Shown: positions 33,036 through 44,960 of the stretch, one piece after another
How positions within the stretch are numbered: the first letter of the stretch is position 1
How the letters are laid out: every line of letters begins with the position of its first letter
DNA from: Aricia agestis
Lineage: Eukaryota; Arthropoda; Insecta; Lepidoptera; Lycaenidae
DNA length: 64,000 nt
Reading direction: 5' to 3'
NCBI RefSeq assembly: GCF_905147365.1
Contig: NC_056428.1
Span: 39,413,001 to 39,477,000, forward strand
The notes under the pieces: generated by a model
The model's database searches: none
Seen by the model: the letters and a program-made list of their open reading frames with translations, nothing else
Told to the model about the DNA's origin: nothing
Made by a program: the position numbers and the translations under genes

Positions 33036-33763
33036 ACTTGAGCATTAAAAGGTAATCTACAGATTTACTTTTTTTGCTGTATAATTCTTGGTGCAAATTA
33101 CATATTATATCAGTATGTTCCATTTTTATGAACTTGTTGATATTCTAATTAATATATTTGTTGAGTAGTTTAAGCACTGCATTGGGATTGAAACACAATA
33201 ATAATTAAATCATGGACTGTCAAAATCAGCCCTTTTTTGATCTTCCACAGTCAATAAAAAAGTTTAAATTTAATTTTATCGGGTTGATCGTAGGGTTAAT
33301 CTAAATCATTAATATCTGCAGATATCTACTTGAATTTTACTTGAATTTTAACTGATATTATTACAGAATCAATCAATTTCCAAGAAAGAGAATGTTAAGG
33401 ATGAATAATCAATTAACAATATTATACAACCGATATTAATTTAATAAAGCACATTTTTAAAAACAGATGATTGTGTAATCGATCCTTATCGAGCCCACTT
33501 TCTTCTAGAGATAAACTTGCTAAAATTATGTGCTGCATAACACGTTTCTGATAAAAAATAACTAAACAAGTTAAAAATTGAGGTTACTCGTAAGTCGTAT
33601 CCAAAACATTTACAAGTTTTGGTTTAAATCAGTATTCAAAACATTCTTGATGCACGTGTATTGTCCAGAATACACTACTGTGGGTCTTATACTATGCTAA
33701 TCGATTACTAGTCTCTTACAGATTGTCATCCCAACCCCTATTTACAGGCTAGGGCTTTTTAGC

Positions 33764-33930
33764 CCCCGACAAAAAAGAGGGGTGTTATAAGTTTGACGTG
33801 TCTGTCTGCCTGTCTGTTTGTCTGTGTGTGTATCTGTCCGTGGCATCGTAGCATCCAAACGGATGGACCGATTTTGATCTAGTTTTTTTTGTTTGAAAGC
33901 TGACATGATCGAGAGTGTTCTTAGCTATAA
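33764..33930 (+). repeat. Lepidopteran interspersed repeat ('cccccgacaaaaaagagggg' type)
   Basis: Start 'cccccgacaaaaaagagggg', then 'gtgttataagtttgac', a TCTG-rich run, and 'gcatccaaacggatggaccg'. Same family as 23780..24015 on the other strand. Confidence 0.7.
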
Positions 33931-34377
33931 TTCATCATCGTCAGCCTGCTCAGTGCTGGACAATCAGGGTTTATCTGGTTCATGAAAGGCCGTTAGCAAC
34001 TTGTATTCGTTTAATGGGTTTTATATTTCATTCTAGTTACTAGTAGTGACATTTGTGAATATGCAATATACGTATACACATATTAATGGAAAGTTGACCA
34101 GGTGCTGCAGCATCACCTGGTAATCAATAGGATATCCAACTCCTCGCCAACTTAGAGCAGAGCTTTTGTGTTTGGGCTCATTTTAATTGCGACAACTAGT
34201 AAGAAGTAGATAGACAGTAAACATTTACATGCTGCTGCTGCAGCATCGCCTGGATTCTATAGGAGCCGAGCTCCGTATGAACCCAAAGTGGAGGAGGTGG
34301 AAAAGGACATTGATGGATGGTAATTACGTTGATAGGAATTATTCTTCACTATAACCAACACAAGTTTAAAAAGTATG

Positions 34378-34812
34378 AAATAAAATTAAATTAAGAAATT
34401 AAAAAAAACCCCCGCCAAACAACTTTCAAAAGTAATGAAATAATAATTTACTGCCTTTAAGTTCAAATAATTCCTAACTTGTGTAAAGTAATAATATTTT
34501 AGTCCATAATTGTTGTCAAGGTGTGTCGGGGGACCGCAAATGTAGATGTTTGATTTGAGATTTAACATAACATTATAGTTTAAGGATCAGTTCACAGCGA
34601 ACCGAATGGAGATAATCAGCGACTTGGCGGTTGTAGGTTGTAGTTTACTTGGCGGTCCCCCGACACACCGTGACAACAATTATGGACTAAAATATTATTA
34701 CTTTACACAAGTTAGGAATTATTTGAACTTAAAGGCAGTAAATATTATTTCATTACTTTTTAAAGTTGTTTGGCGGAGGATTTTTTTTAAATTTCTTAAT
34801 TTAATTTTATTT
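34378..34812. repeat. Long hairpin: 160-bp inverted arms around a 114-bp loop
   Basis: Arms 34378-34537 and 34652-34812 are near-identical inverse copies over their full length (for example 'gcggtcccccgacacacc' and 'ggaattatttgaacttaaag'). Both frames (34386-34568 minus and 34606-34854 plus) therefore read the same peptide words; these are not genes. Possible foldback element. Confidence 0.85.
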
Positions 34813-35898
34813 AGGCTTTTCCTTAGACAAACCGGCCTGCAAATCAAACTATAATTTAGTGATCAACTTTCCTCACTTTTATAGAGTCTGCCGAAGTCTC
34901 CTTCAATGACCTTGTACGATGTGAGTTGTGAATACAAAATTGTTTTTTTCCTTTCGAACTAGTAGGTATAGTAGTCACAAAATAAACTATACTTAGTTGA
35001 AATCTAACAACAACGATAGAAAGATAAAATAATATTACGTCTTTAGACAACATCTCTATTTATGAAGAGAAAACAAAATAATGATGTTGTGAATTTTTCT
35101 CGTTACGATTAACAATCGTTCTTTGTTCCGTAACAAACATAACAACAATATTATTATAACAAACGAAAACAATATAAATTAAACAAATTAATAACGATAT
35201 AATTAATCATAAATTCGTTTGACGAATCTAAGATTTTTCAAGAACGTATGTAAGAAGTTATTTGCGTGGTTTCTAAAGTTTTCTGGAGTTCTTTTCAATA
35301 GCACTGTTGATTGGATAAACGCACTATATAATGTTTTATCAAAAATATTGAGAAATCGGGCTTAAATTGCTTGTGTAAGAATCTGTGTGAAAGAGTGCAT
35401 GCTCTAAGGAACTTTACTTTAGATTTTAGATACTACTAGCTTTTGAGAGCGCACCTGACCCTAACTTGACTACCTACTTAAACCTAGATCTCAAAATCTG
35501 TAACGTCTAGAAAACTGATTTTTTGACACAAGAAAACACGATTACTGAAAAAATGCTCGATAGTTTCTTTTTTTACAAAAAACCTTGTTTTAGACACATT
35601 TTTGCTCGGATCTTCGAATCTTGCTGTCTTTTCTTTAATATTTTTTAATATCTAAAAAGGCATTGATAAAACCTAAATTTGCTCAAAACCCTTTTATATT
35701 CATTATAGTTCGTCTTCTATTTAAGTAAAACTAACTTGGCGATGATTCCGCGTCGTTCTTTTTCACCTGGCATATGAAAGACGGGCGTGAGTGTGAAGAG
35801 AGAAGGATGATTTTTGATTTTTTGAGTCAGGCTCTTAAGAAGTATTACTATTAATTAGGTATCAAAGACTCAGCCTGATCGATTTAAAATTGACAAAG

Positions 35899-36407
35899 TT
35901 TTATACAAACTTTCATCCCCTATTTTATTCCCTTGGGGTAGAATTGATCAATGTCCTTTCTTAGCGGATGCCTACGTCATAACATCTACCCATGCCAAAT
36001 TTCAGCCCGATCGGTTCAGTGGTTTGGGCTGTGCGTTGATAGATCACCATGTCAGTCAGTCACCTTTGAGTTTTATAATTATAATACTAGCTATTTGACC
36101 GAGCTTTGCTCGGTATTCGATGAAAATGACATTTATCGCCCCCGAAACCCCCTTTATACAAAATTTCATGAAAATCGTTGGAGCCGATTCCGAGCCAATT
36201 ATAAATATCTATATATATAAAACTCAAAGATGACTGACTGACTGACTGATTGACATAGGGATCTATCAACGAACAGCCGAAACCACTGGACGGATCGGGC
36301 TGTTTGGCATGCAGGTAGATGTTATGACGTAGGCATCCGCTAAGAAAGGATTTTGATAAATTAGAACCCCAAGGGGTTGAAATAGGGGATGAAAGTTTGT
36401 ATATAAT
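35899..36407. repeat. Inverted pair of about 180-bp repeats flanking an RTE-like LINE tail
   Basis: Left copy 35899-36077 and right copy 36217-36407 face each other ('acaaactttcatccccta', 'cttagcggatgcctacgtca', 'agtcagtcacctttgagttt' and complements). The RTE-like piece at 36085..36205 lies between them. Confidence 0.75.
36085..36205 (+). mobile_element. RTE-like LINE 3' end
   Basis: Starts 'ctatttgaccgagctttgct', continues 'atcgcccccgaaaccccctt' and 'tttcatgaaaatcgttggag', and ends in a TA-rich tail. Other copies are near 36470, 48533 (reverse) and 61245. Confidence 0.65.
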
Positions 36408-36469
36408 AATACTTCCTAACGCGAGCTAAGCCGCGGGCAAAAGCTCGTGTATATATTATATATAGTACC

Positions 36470-36562
36470 TGGATGACCGAGTTTTGCTCGGTATAGCAAA
36501 CACTCATTGACTTCGTGTTACTTAACCCCTATATACTAAATTTCATGAAAATCGTTGGAGCC

Positions 36563-36646
<84 letters not shown>
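36470..36646 (+). mobile_element. RTE-like LINE 3' end with expanded (TA)n tail
   Basis: 'gatgaccgagttttgctcgg' start and 'aaaatcgttggagccga' end, followed directly by about 83 bases of pure TA/AT (36564-36646). The other copies carry only short TA-rich tails, so the microsatellite probably grew from the element's own tail. Confidence 0.75.
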
Positions 36647-36650
<4 letters not shown>

Positions 36651-38167
36651 ATTGCTCGTGTCCTATGTGCTTCCTTTTTTTATTTTCATGATCATTATTT
36701 TGTGTAATAGACAGTAGGTATTGGTTTTAGACTGGACCTATTTTTGTGATTTTATTGAGTGTAACATTGGCGGAACGTTTAATTAATTTAAGCGTTTATC
36801 TCAGGTCCCTTTTCCGTTACCAAATTAGATAAGTAATTTAAATTGCTCTGTAGCGTCCTACAAACACCATATAAACGTCTTTTATATTATTTTAAGTATA
36901 TTATTAGTTTTCAGTTCTAATTAGAACTAATTAAAAAAAAAACAGCCGAATATAGAACTTAATTTTTTTTAAGAAGCTCGTTTGGATGATCTCTACTTTT
37001 CGCAACTGCATAATGCATAGAGCCACACATTATATACACAACATTATATCGATCTGTAATTATCGCTTGTGAACCGTACATTTTTTGGATTAAATTCTTC
37101 TTTGGGTTAACGAACGGTAGTTAGCAATTTCCAGTGATTTGATCGGTTCTATATCTTGCATTCTGATTCCTGACCTGACCTATATTAGAGTTTTGAGCCG
37201 GCTCTTTTTTAATTTTCTAATTTAACATCATTTTATCTACTGTTTGTTCATCTCAAGTACATATTTCGCTGGCTGCTATGAAAGTATCTCCGAGATAGTT
37301 TTGATTGACGTGTCACTAGATTAGCAGTGATAACAACGAGATCTGTCACTGATAAGGCAGTTCAGTCAGTCAGTGATGTGCAAATATTATGTGAGTGTGC
37401 ACCATGGCCAATTTATTAAAAAGGTATTTATAGAGATTTTTTTACATTTTTGTAGTCTGAAAAAGTTGTAAAAATTTTAGTAGTCTTTGAGGGTTAAGTT
37501 AAGCGGTTAAAATTATGGATAGACGGATAGCCTGATAGCAGTAAAAGAGTTAGAATTTAGATTGTAATGATAATGGCCTAGAACTGTGCGGTTTTTTTAT
37601 ATTTTTTAATTTAATTGGTGTAAAACTTTTAGATACTTGCAGCTATTTTCGAGAAAGTCAATAAGTATATTATATAAATTACAATTTTAAAAGATTTCCT
37701 CTAAAGTAGCCCCAAATTATAAGTCGAGCAAATAAAACCGAGGCTGGGGTCCTTTTCTGGAAATAATTTATTTTAACCTTTAAAATCACGGGCGGGGCTT
37801 ACGCAGACCCCACGCGCTGTTTTTTGACGATAATTTTTTAAATTTTAGTCACGATCGCACATTTTCGGCTAATCTCAACGCAACGCGAGGTCTTTCAGTG
37901 AGTATAACCCCGTCGCTCCTCTGCTAAGTGAAGTTACATTTTTGCTTATATGGGGATACCTGCAGACCCCACCCGTGATTTAAAGTACATACTTTTTTCA
38001 CATTGTTTATGTGTTTAGTTATTATATAGGAAATCAAATTGCTCAAATCATAATATTATACAATTTAATGACTCTGTAAGTTTTTGGAAACATTTTGGAA
38101 GAGTTAGAAGTAGGTAGACCTAGTGCACCAAAAATAAGGCGCAGGTGGCGCAGCCACAACTTATACA

Positions 38168-38400
38168 GAGTGTAATAAAACTAAGTATGTAATAAATAAT
38201 AATACTTGAGTTTTAGCTGGATGGTATGGGTCCTCTGTATAGAGTTCGCCGTGAAAGTAGCAGCGCTAGACGAGTAACTTTTTTTTCATCTTTGATCATT
38301 GTATGGGAATCTCCATGACGCGCGGAATCTTGCCCATAGAAATCACAAAAAAATGCTCTTTCAGCGTAGCTACTTTCACAGTGAACTCTATACAGTGTGT
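38168..38400. mobile_element. MITE, first of an adjacent pair with 'aaagtagcagcgct' arms
   Basis: Left arm 'gagttcgccgtgaaagtagc'; right arm 'gctactttcacagtgaactc'. 'tacagagtgt' and 'tacagtgtgt' lie at the ends. It shares its right end with the next element. Confidence 0.6.
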
Positions 38401-38651
38401 AACAAAAATAAGTGATAATACTTTAGGGTGTGTACGTGTTCCTTGTAGAAAGTTCACTGCGAAAGTAGCAGCGCTGAAAAACGAAAAAGTTTTTTCACTT
38501 TTGTATGGGCAAGGGCCCGAGCGTCACGAGTTTCCCCATACAAAAGTGAAAAAAAATGTTGGTCTTTCAGCGCTGCTACTTTCACAGTGAACTCCCTACA
38601 AGGAACACGTACACCCTTAAGATTATCACTTATTTTTGTTACACACTGTAT
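38390..38651. mobile_element. MITE with 'tacagtgtgtaacaaaaata' ends
   Basis: Near-perfect foldback: 'gtgataatactttagggtgt', 'gttcactgcgaaagtagcag' and 'acttttgtatgggcaag' on the left, complements on the right. A second copy is at 60507..60725. Confidence 0.8.
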
Positions 38652-38955
38652 AAGGAACACATGCACACCCTAAAGTAGTGTGTGTGTCACTTAGTTTTTT
38701 TGCACCTTATAATACAAGTTTTTTAACCGAATACACGATAAGTCTTAAAAGTGTGTAAAAATGCGGCCCTCCCCGCTGCGCCCCGTCGAAATGTGCCAGT
38801 TAAGATGATTTTCCTCATTGACAATCTCCACCAAAGCATAAGCAAATTATTATACACGTAATAGCAATTACTCCATAACGCTTGTGGTCGAAGAACAAAG
38901 TCACTTCATGCTTAAGTGCTTTTCAATTGTTCTGTTATGAAGGTACAATAATTTT

Positions 38956-39127
38956 GATTATTTTTCCGACCCAAATATCGACCAATAGAATTGCACCATT
39001 CGACGTCACGTGGTACAACCTACATGGTATTATACTGATAATTTTTTGAAAATTTTCTCTGGTAGTTGCTATATATAAAAAACAAATTCTAATTCTATTG
39101 GCCGACATTTGGGACGGAAAAATAATC
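38956..39127. mobile_element. Palindromic MITE ('gattatttttccgacccaaa' ends)
   Basis: Left 'gattatttttccgacccaaa' and 'gaccaatagaatt'; right 'aattctattggccgacattt' and 'cggaaaaataatc'. Confidence 0.75.
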
Positions 39128-39133
39128 CCCCGA

Positions 39134-39302
39134 ATACCACACGAGCTTCAAAATTATCTGACATTTCCCTCAAGGTTCCCTGCAAACAAATAAAGTCGTC
39201 AAGTTTTTCAGGAAAAATTTTAACCTGAAAAACTTGACTCCTTCATTTGTTTGCAACGAACCTATCGGGAAATAACTGATAATTTTTAAGCTCTTGTGGT
39301 AT
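39134..39302. mobile_element. Palindromic MITE ('ataccacacgagctt' ends) six bases from the previous one
   Basis: Outer arms 'ataccacacgagcttcaaaa' against the complement of 'ttttaagctcttgtggtat'; a second inner hairpin 'gtcaagtttttcagg' faces 'cctgaaaaacttgac'. Confidence 0.75.
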
Positions 39303-39932
39303 TATAAGTGATAATCATAATCTCTTTTAAAGTTTTTTTGACTAATTTTTATTGCTAACTTACAATGCAAAATATATTATTTGTCATGGCTGTCATCGTT
39401 ATAATATTATTATGAAAGGCGTATTATATATTATTATTATTATTATAGGTACCTCTAGAATCTAGATATAAGCCATCTAGATATCTAATAAAAACCGCAT
39501 CAAAAGGGGTACATACATCACATACATAATAATTATGATATTTTATGAACAATAATATTATGTATAATAAGATACAAACGAAATAAGAGATAGAGGTTAG
39601 CGACTATTTGCAACTTGTTGTAGTTAACTACTTTTTTACTCACTAGAAGTTAGAACGCAGAGATGTTGTGATTGTTAAAATTACAGTTTTTAGCCCTGTC
39701 AAACATACGCTAGCGATAGTATAGGTCTACCAGAATCTGATGGCAAAAAGTGAGAAAGTAAATTGACTCTAGCAATACCGGGGTAATTGAGATAAATCAT
39801 TTTGTTCCGTTTTTGTCCTTATAGCGCCTGATTCTGTGTGTGAAATATGCTTAAATAAAAATTTATCCAATGATCAAGGATATTTTTTGGAAATCTGCCA
39901 TCAAACTTTGCCATCAGATCCTGGTAGACCTG

Positions 39933-40298
39933 GGGTGGGTTGCGCCAACTTACTTTAACTATAAGTGTAACTTTAACTATAACTTCTAACTATAATGCAA
40001 AATGTCAAATCTTTGGTTGAAGTTAAAAATGGACGCCATATTTAACCATAACCATAGAGCCCGACAAGGCTTTAAATGCACGTTGCGAAAGAAGGAATTA
40101 ACACTGTCATCATACAAAAACGCCATTTTTGACAGTTCTCCGTTACCAGCAGCGCCCCCGTCCACGTTCTTATAAAGCCTTGTCGGACCAGCAACGTCTT
40201 CTGTCAAAGTTAAGGTTAAAGTTATATGAGCCTTAACTATAACCATAACTTTGACCATAACTTTAACTTTAACCACGCCTCTGGTGCAATCCAACCTT
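39933..40298. mobile_element. 'ctttaactataac' MITE with a nested palindromic element
   Basis: Left end 'gtgggttgcgccaacttact', right end the near-complement of 'ggtgcaatccaacctta', with 'ctttaactataac' words repeated inside both arms. A second palindrome at 40058-40189 ('gcccgacaaggctttaaa' against 'tataaagccttgtcggac') sits in the middle. Confidence 0.65.
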
Positions 40299-40316
40299 AT
40301 ACTTCTGAGCGTACAG

Positions 40317-40466
40317 TAAGGGTCAATTCAGACCGAAACACGACGCGTGAATGCATTTCTAAATTTGTATGGGTTTGATTTGATTTGCAAGACAGAAAAC
40401 TGTCAATTCAGTACAAATTTAGAAATGCATCTACGCGTCGCGTTCCGTCTAAATAATTGACCCTTA
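40317..40466. mobile_element. MITE with TAAGGGTCAATT ends, copy 1
   Basis: Perfect 12-base ends (TAAGGGTCAATT and AATTGACCCTTA), then 'acgacgcgtgaatgcatttc' against 'gaaatgcatctacgcgtcg'. If the element begins at AGGGTC, TA flanks both sides. Copy 2 is at 51504..51653. Confidence 0.8.
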
Positions 40467-40565
40467 GAGCGTCCACTATGGACTTTTACTAGGAATTTGA
40501 CATTTTGTCATGGTTAAAGTTAAAGTTATAGTTAAAGTAAGTTGGTACAATCCACCCTTAGGGTT
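40467..40565. repeat. Solo right end of the 'ctttaactataac' MITE family
   Basis: Reads 'ggttaaagttaaagttatag', then 'taagttggtacaatccaccc', matching the terminal repeat of the 39933 element without a partner on this side. Confidence 0.55.
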
Positions 40566-42236
40566 TCTCTAGTAACTAGCTAAAAGCCGAGCTTTATCAG
40601 GACAGTATATAAATAAAGCACAAATCAATAGGCGTGATAGTTTTTCCGTAAAGTGTACCACAAAATCTTAAGGTTGTGGGATATAGAAGGGCTTGCTTCG
40701 ATCTCCCTGTTAAGCATTGCAGTTTCGCGTTGGTAATGGCGAAGCATTGTCACGTATTTCTGGTCTCGCCGTGTGGGCTAAACGCGGAGTTTATTTTTAA
40801 AGTTTCGACCGGGGCATCCCGCGCATTGCTTATGTCGATAATTTTAGCCATCCTTAGCATAAGGAAACAATATAAATGCGTATACAATATACGTTCTGTT
40901 TGTGGCAGTACCCACAATTCGCCTAACATTCCTGCATCGCGCTATCGTAGTTTTCTGAGCGCGTCGGTATATATACGACAGCTGAAATGTATCACGTGGG
41001 CTTCGGCCTGACCGAGCACAACACCTCGCTCGATCGGAAGATCTTCCTTTGGCCACCACACATATCCCACATGTTTAAGGCTCCTCTTCAAGTTGGGTCA
41101 TGATGGATAGTGTACATGATGTAGTGTACATAACTAGACTCCTCTGCACCTTCCAAATCAAAAGTCAGGCAAGCCAGCAAAGGCTTAGCAGTTATCACAT
41201 TCGCAAATCGCAACCCTGCGAGGATCTTGCCCGCTTCACTGGCTTGAATCTGTCTATAGTGCACAGTCGACGTCGACATCCAATAGGCAGCTCTGGATTT
41301 ATGCATGGGCATTGGGCAGTATAGGCCATGGCCTATGGGCGGCAGCGTCCTATGGCGTCCTAGGGGCAGCAGCAGCAGCATACTCATAAAAAATATTAAT
41401 CCGGCCTTGTCCATAATATGCGAACATCCCCATCTATACGTTTGTTATTGCTTGTTTTTCTCCATGATGGAGATGCCGTACTTTTGTCACTGCCACTAAA
41501 ATAGTATGATTGCCGAGAGTTATCTGTAGTAGTAAACTACTAACTGGCACAACGTGCGATACAAGCAAGATACATTTTGCGAGCCTCCTGACGGATTATG
41601 TTGAGAGAAAGAATTTTTTCATAATCAAATTCTTATTTGTAAAAAAAATTCAGTAAGTATGTATCAAAACTATTAAAACTCGTGAATCCTAAAAAAAACC
41701 CCTCGTGGTCCATGGGGCGCGAGGTCCCTTAGACCGCGAGGACTTGGGCGTTCGCCCACATCGCCCACGATTTACGCCGCCTCTGAGTATAGTTAGTGTC
41801 ACCTCAGACTGTCACAGACTAATACACCTGTCACGATGTTGTGTCACGTGCATGCTCACGACACTGCACTAACGTAGTTATTGTAGTCTTATATGTCTTC
41901 ATCATCATCACTACGCCACAAAATATACAGTTTTCACATAATATCTTTTAGCCCTAATAGAGAAATTATTAGGTATTATGATACAAGTTACAACAAAAGC
42001 ATCGATCCAAGCTTGTTGTCTAGTAAGGCCTTGTTATTAATACGGTCTAATCGTGAGATTACTTTTCACATTTTAAATTGTATTGAGAACCTCTTAGATC
42101 AAATATAAAATATGTTTTCGCTTCTACCTACACTCCGCAAGTGCCGGCAGAAGCAAAAACAAAACAATAGGTACAGGCATACATATTCGCTGCGTGGATG
42201 AAAGGGGATATTACTTCATATTCTATGCCGCGTCGG

Positions 42237-42441
42237 CGGTTTACTGTCACTCAGTCTTAGACTTGGGTCAGTCTGGCATCAGTTCAGTCCATCTGCATCA
42301 GTCTCAGACTGACGCCAGAATGTTGTCCGGAAAGTACATAATAAAAAATGATCAGTCCGTCAATCATACGGTTACACGATCATTCTGGCGTCAATATGGA
42401 TCAGACTGATGAACTGAACTGATGCCAGACTGACAGTGTAA
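42237..42441. mobile_element. MITE with 'gtctggcatcagttcagt' arms
   Basis: Left 'gtcagtctggcatcagttca' and 'gacgccagaatg' face 'cattctggcgtc' and 'tgaactgatgccagactgac' on the right. Confidence 0.75.
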
Positions 42442-42564
42442 CCTATGTCTTACCAATGCAATCTAAGCATACGGCGACAGTGCGCAGGCCAAGTTCCAGC
42501 AACAGGCACGTGATTAGGGCACGTGCTCTGACATGTTTTTCACCCATACTAATGCTGAATGCAC

Positions 42565-42612
42565 CACTCGGCTAAAGAAGTTTTCGTTTTAAAAAACTTC
42601 TTTAGCTGAGTA
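42565..42612. repeat. Short hairpin
   Basis: 'ggctaaagaagtttt' faces 'aaaacttctttagct' around a short T/A-rich loop. An 'agctgagt' word repeats at its right edge. Confidence 0.6.
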
Positions 42613-43030
42613 GCTGAGTAGTAGTTATTAGCATTGGTGATACCATAAGCAATGCGTAGGTACAGTTAATTTGTCATTGTAAATCGCGTGGGACTAGTTT
42701 TCCCATAGTAGTCGTGGACGAACTGACAAGGCCGTCGTATTGTATTTTAATCATCTTCATACTGTGGATTATGGTTTGTCTGAATACCGTTATGTCAGAC
42801 ATGATATAATGGGAGAATATTTTTCCATATTTGTTGTAAAACATAATATATTTATATAAGTATAATAAAGTTCAATTTAACCAGAGACCAGGTATAAATT
42901 CTTAGCCTAAAGAAAATTGAGGGGAGAGGAGGATTTAACTAAATGTTTAGTCACAAAAAGGGAACGTTTAATTTTTATTATTTTGATAATCCTATTAAAA
43001 GGTACCTATCACCTTTACAGTTAACATATT

Positions 43031-43193
43031 TTTTAGGGTTCCGTAACTATACCGTAAAAACGGGACCTTATTACTGAGACTTCGATATCTGTCCGTCTGT
43101 CTGTCTCCAGGCCACAGATAAAAGTTTTGGCCTATTTTTGCTCTGTGACGGTAGGGAACCTTTGTGCGCGAGTCGGACTCGCACTTGGCTAAT
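43031..43193 (+). repeat. Deleted copy of the 'agggttccgtacc' interspersed repeat
   Basis: Starts 'tttagggttccgtaactata' and ends 'gcgcgagtcggactcgcact', but the roughly 300-bp interior found in the 57575 copy is missing. Confidence 0.7.
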
Positions 43194-43311
43194 TATTAGA
43201 TATTACTTCTTCCCCAGACGCGAATATTAATCTAGAATTCTAAATATTTGCCTAAAATACTAACGCGGCCGCCGTACAGCTAGTCCATTCAAAGTTTTGT
43301 TACTTCGCAGT

Positions 43312-43676
43312 TAACGCAGTTAACGCCTCCGTGGTCTAGTGGTTAGAGCGTCGCTCTCGACTCCGGAGGTCGTGGGTTCGAATCCCGCGTTGGAAACATG
43401 TTATTTCCAAGTTAAGACAATACAGGCTGATCACCTGATTGTCTGACAAGTAAGATGATCCATGCGTCGGATGGGCATGTAAAAAGTCGGTCCTGCACCT
43501 GATCTCTCGCCGGTCGTGTCGGTCTTCCGTCCCACTGGGTTATGAGAGTAAAGGAATAGAGAGTGCTCTTGTGTACTGCGCACACACTTGGGCACTATAA
43601 AATTACTCCTGCGTACCTGGCCTGGTTTCAATGAAACCGGCCACCGTCACCGAAACCGGTGTGGGGAGTATTATTA
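43312..43676 (+). mobile_element. tRNA-derived SINE with 12-bp target-site duplication
   Basis: The head carries a pol III A box (TGGTCTAGTGG, 43332-43342) and B box (GGTTCGAATCC, 43375-43385) 32 bases apart. A unique body and a (TTA)n tail follow. TTACTTCGCAGT is repeated exactly at 43300-43311 and 43677-43688. The anticodon arm is imperfect (short stem, no U33), so this is not a working tRNA gene. An inverted fragment of its body is at 2612..2697. Confidence 0.85.
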
Positions 43677-43884
43677 TTACTTCGCAGTACGTATTTTTAT
43701 CCTCATATTATATGCAGCATACGATCTATACAGGTAAAATAATTCTGAATGTTGGGTATTGTGTTATTTGTGGTTAAACCTTATACGTGTTAGTCAATAA
43801 CTTTTACTGACACTATAATATAAATGATAAAGTTTTAATAGTTAACATAGTATGACTTTTGGGATCACCAAAATACACTATTAT

Positions 43885-44310
43885 CGTCTTGGCAGCATCG
43901 CTACCCTATTCATGAGACTTCGATGTCTGTCTGTCCGTCTGTCTGTCTCCAGGCTGTATCTCAAGAACCCCAATAGCTAGAGTTCTGAAATTTTCACAGA
44001 TTGTGTATATCAGTTGTCGCTATAACAACAAATGTTAAAATTAAATTAATATTTAAAGGGGGCTCCCATACAACAAACGTGATTTTTTTGGCTTTTTTTG
44101 CCCGATATCAATAATAGCAACAGATAGGCACTTGATATTTTCACAAAGGCCTTAATTATATGTTTACTTCAATATATTTGAAGAATAATATTAAAATAAA
44201 TTAAAAAAATAAGGGGGGGCTCCTATACAGAAACACAATTTTACGCCTATTTTTTCTCTATAATGGTACGGAACCTATCGTGCGCGAGTCCGACTCGCAC
44301 TTGGTCGATT
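43885..44310 (+). repeat. Copy of the 'agggttccgtacc' interspersed repeat
   Basis: Contains a 'gtctgtctccaggctgtatc' block, 'ggggctcccatacaacaaac' and the 3' end 'gtgcgcgagtccgactcgca'. The 5' end is eroded. Confidence 0.7.
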
Positions 44311-44739
44311 TTATTTATAGTTTCAAAATAAAAATAACCTTATGTTATGTTAACAAGTCTCTAAATAATATTGTGGTAAAGGCTAAAACTATTATTATGC
44401 TTAATTTAAATAATATTTAAAGCTATTTTTAATTAAGTACTTATACTTAACTCTTTTCATATATTAAAGTTAAGTAAGCATTACATTTTTAATTTAAACC
44501 TTTCTGTGATTTGTGTCAGACAGGTTTCAATTAATGCATAACAAAATATAATATTTTAATAAAGGTATGTCCTTAAAGATATCCCACGTTACATAATTTC
44601 TACCCACATATTCGCCAAAAATGTTATAACTTGTAAGGCCGTTCTCATACCATTTTTACATCTATAAATTATTCTGATACTTACGAATTATGAAGTGCCT
44701 ACGCTCTTTAAATCGTTACTTATCAACTATCGAACGAAA

Positions 44740-44960
44740 CTTATCAAACGAATGTGTTTCTGTCTTTCTGTCTTTTACATCTTCACGCTTAAACAGATAA
44801 AACGTTTAGATGAAATTTGGTATACTAAATTTCAAGGTAGTTTTTTTCACGAAAAACTGTACTGCTTCTACCGACATTTGTCTGGCGACCCATGCTGCCG
44901 CTGCTTTTCAAAGGCGTCGAGCAAAAAGAAATCTATACCTTATGTCATAAAGTGGCATTT
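44740..44960 (+). repeat. Degenerate 'cttcacgcttaaac' repeat
   Basis: 'gtcttttacatcttcacgct' and 'gatgaaatttggtatactaa' match the better copies at 47250 and 62800. The open frame here is a by-product. Confidence 0.5.

Noticed and set aside
34386..34854. Two facing open frames encoding the same peptide
   Set aside because: They are the two arms of an inverted repeat, not paralogous genes.
40676..41011. 111-codon plus-strand frame
   Set aside because: No splice support, no recognisable motif, and the opposite strand is open as well. It could be an unknown repeat.
43325..43400. tRNA gene with A and B boxes
   Set aside because: The anticodon arm cannot form a normal 5-bp stem with a U33 loop, there is no proper acceptor stem, and the sequence continues into a SINE body with tail and target duplication.
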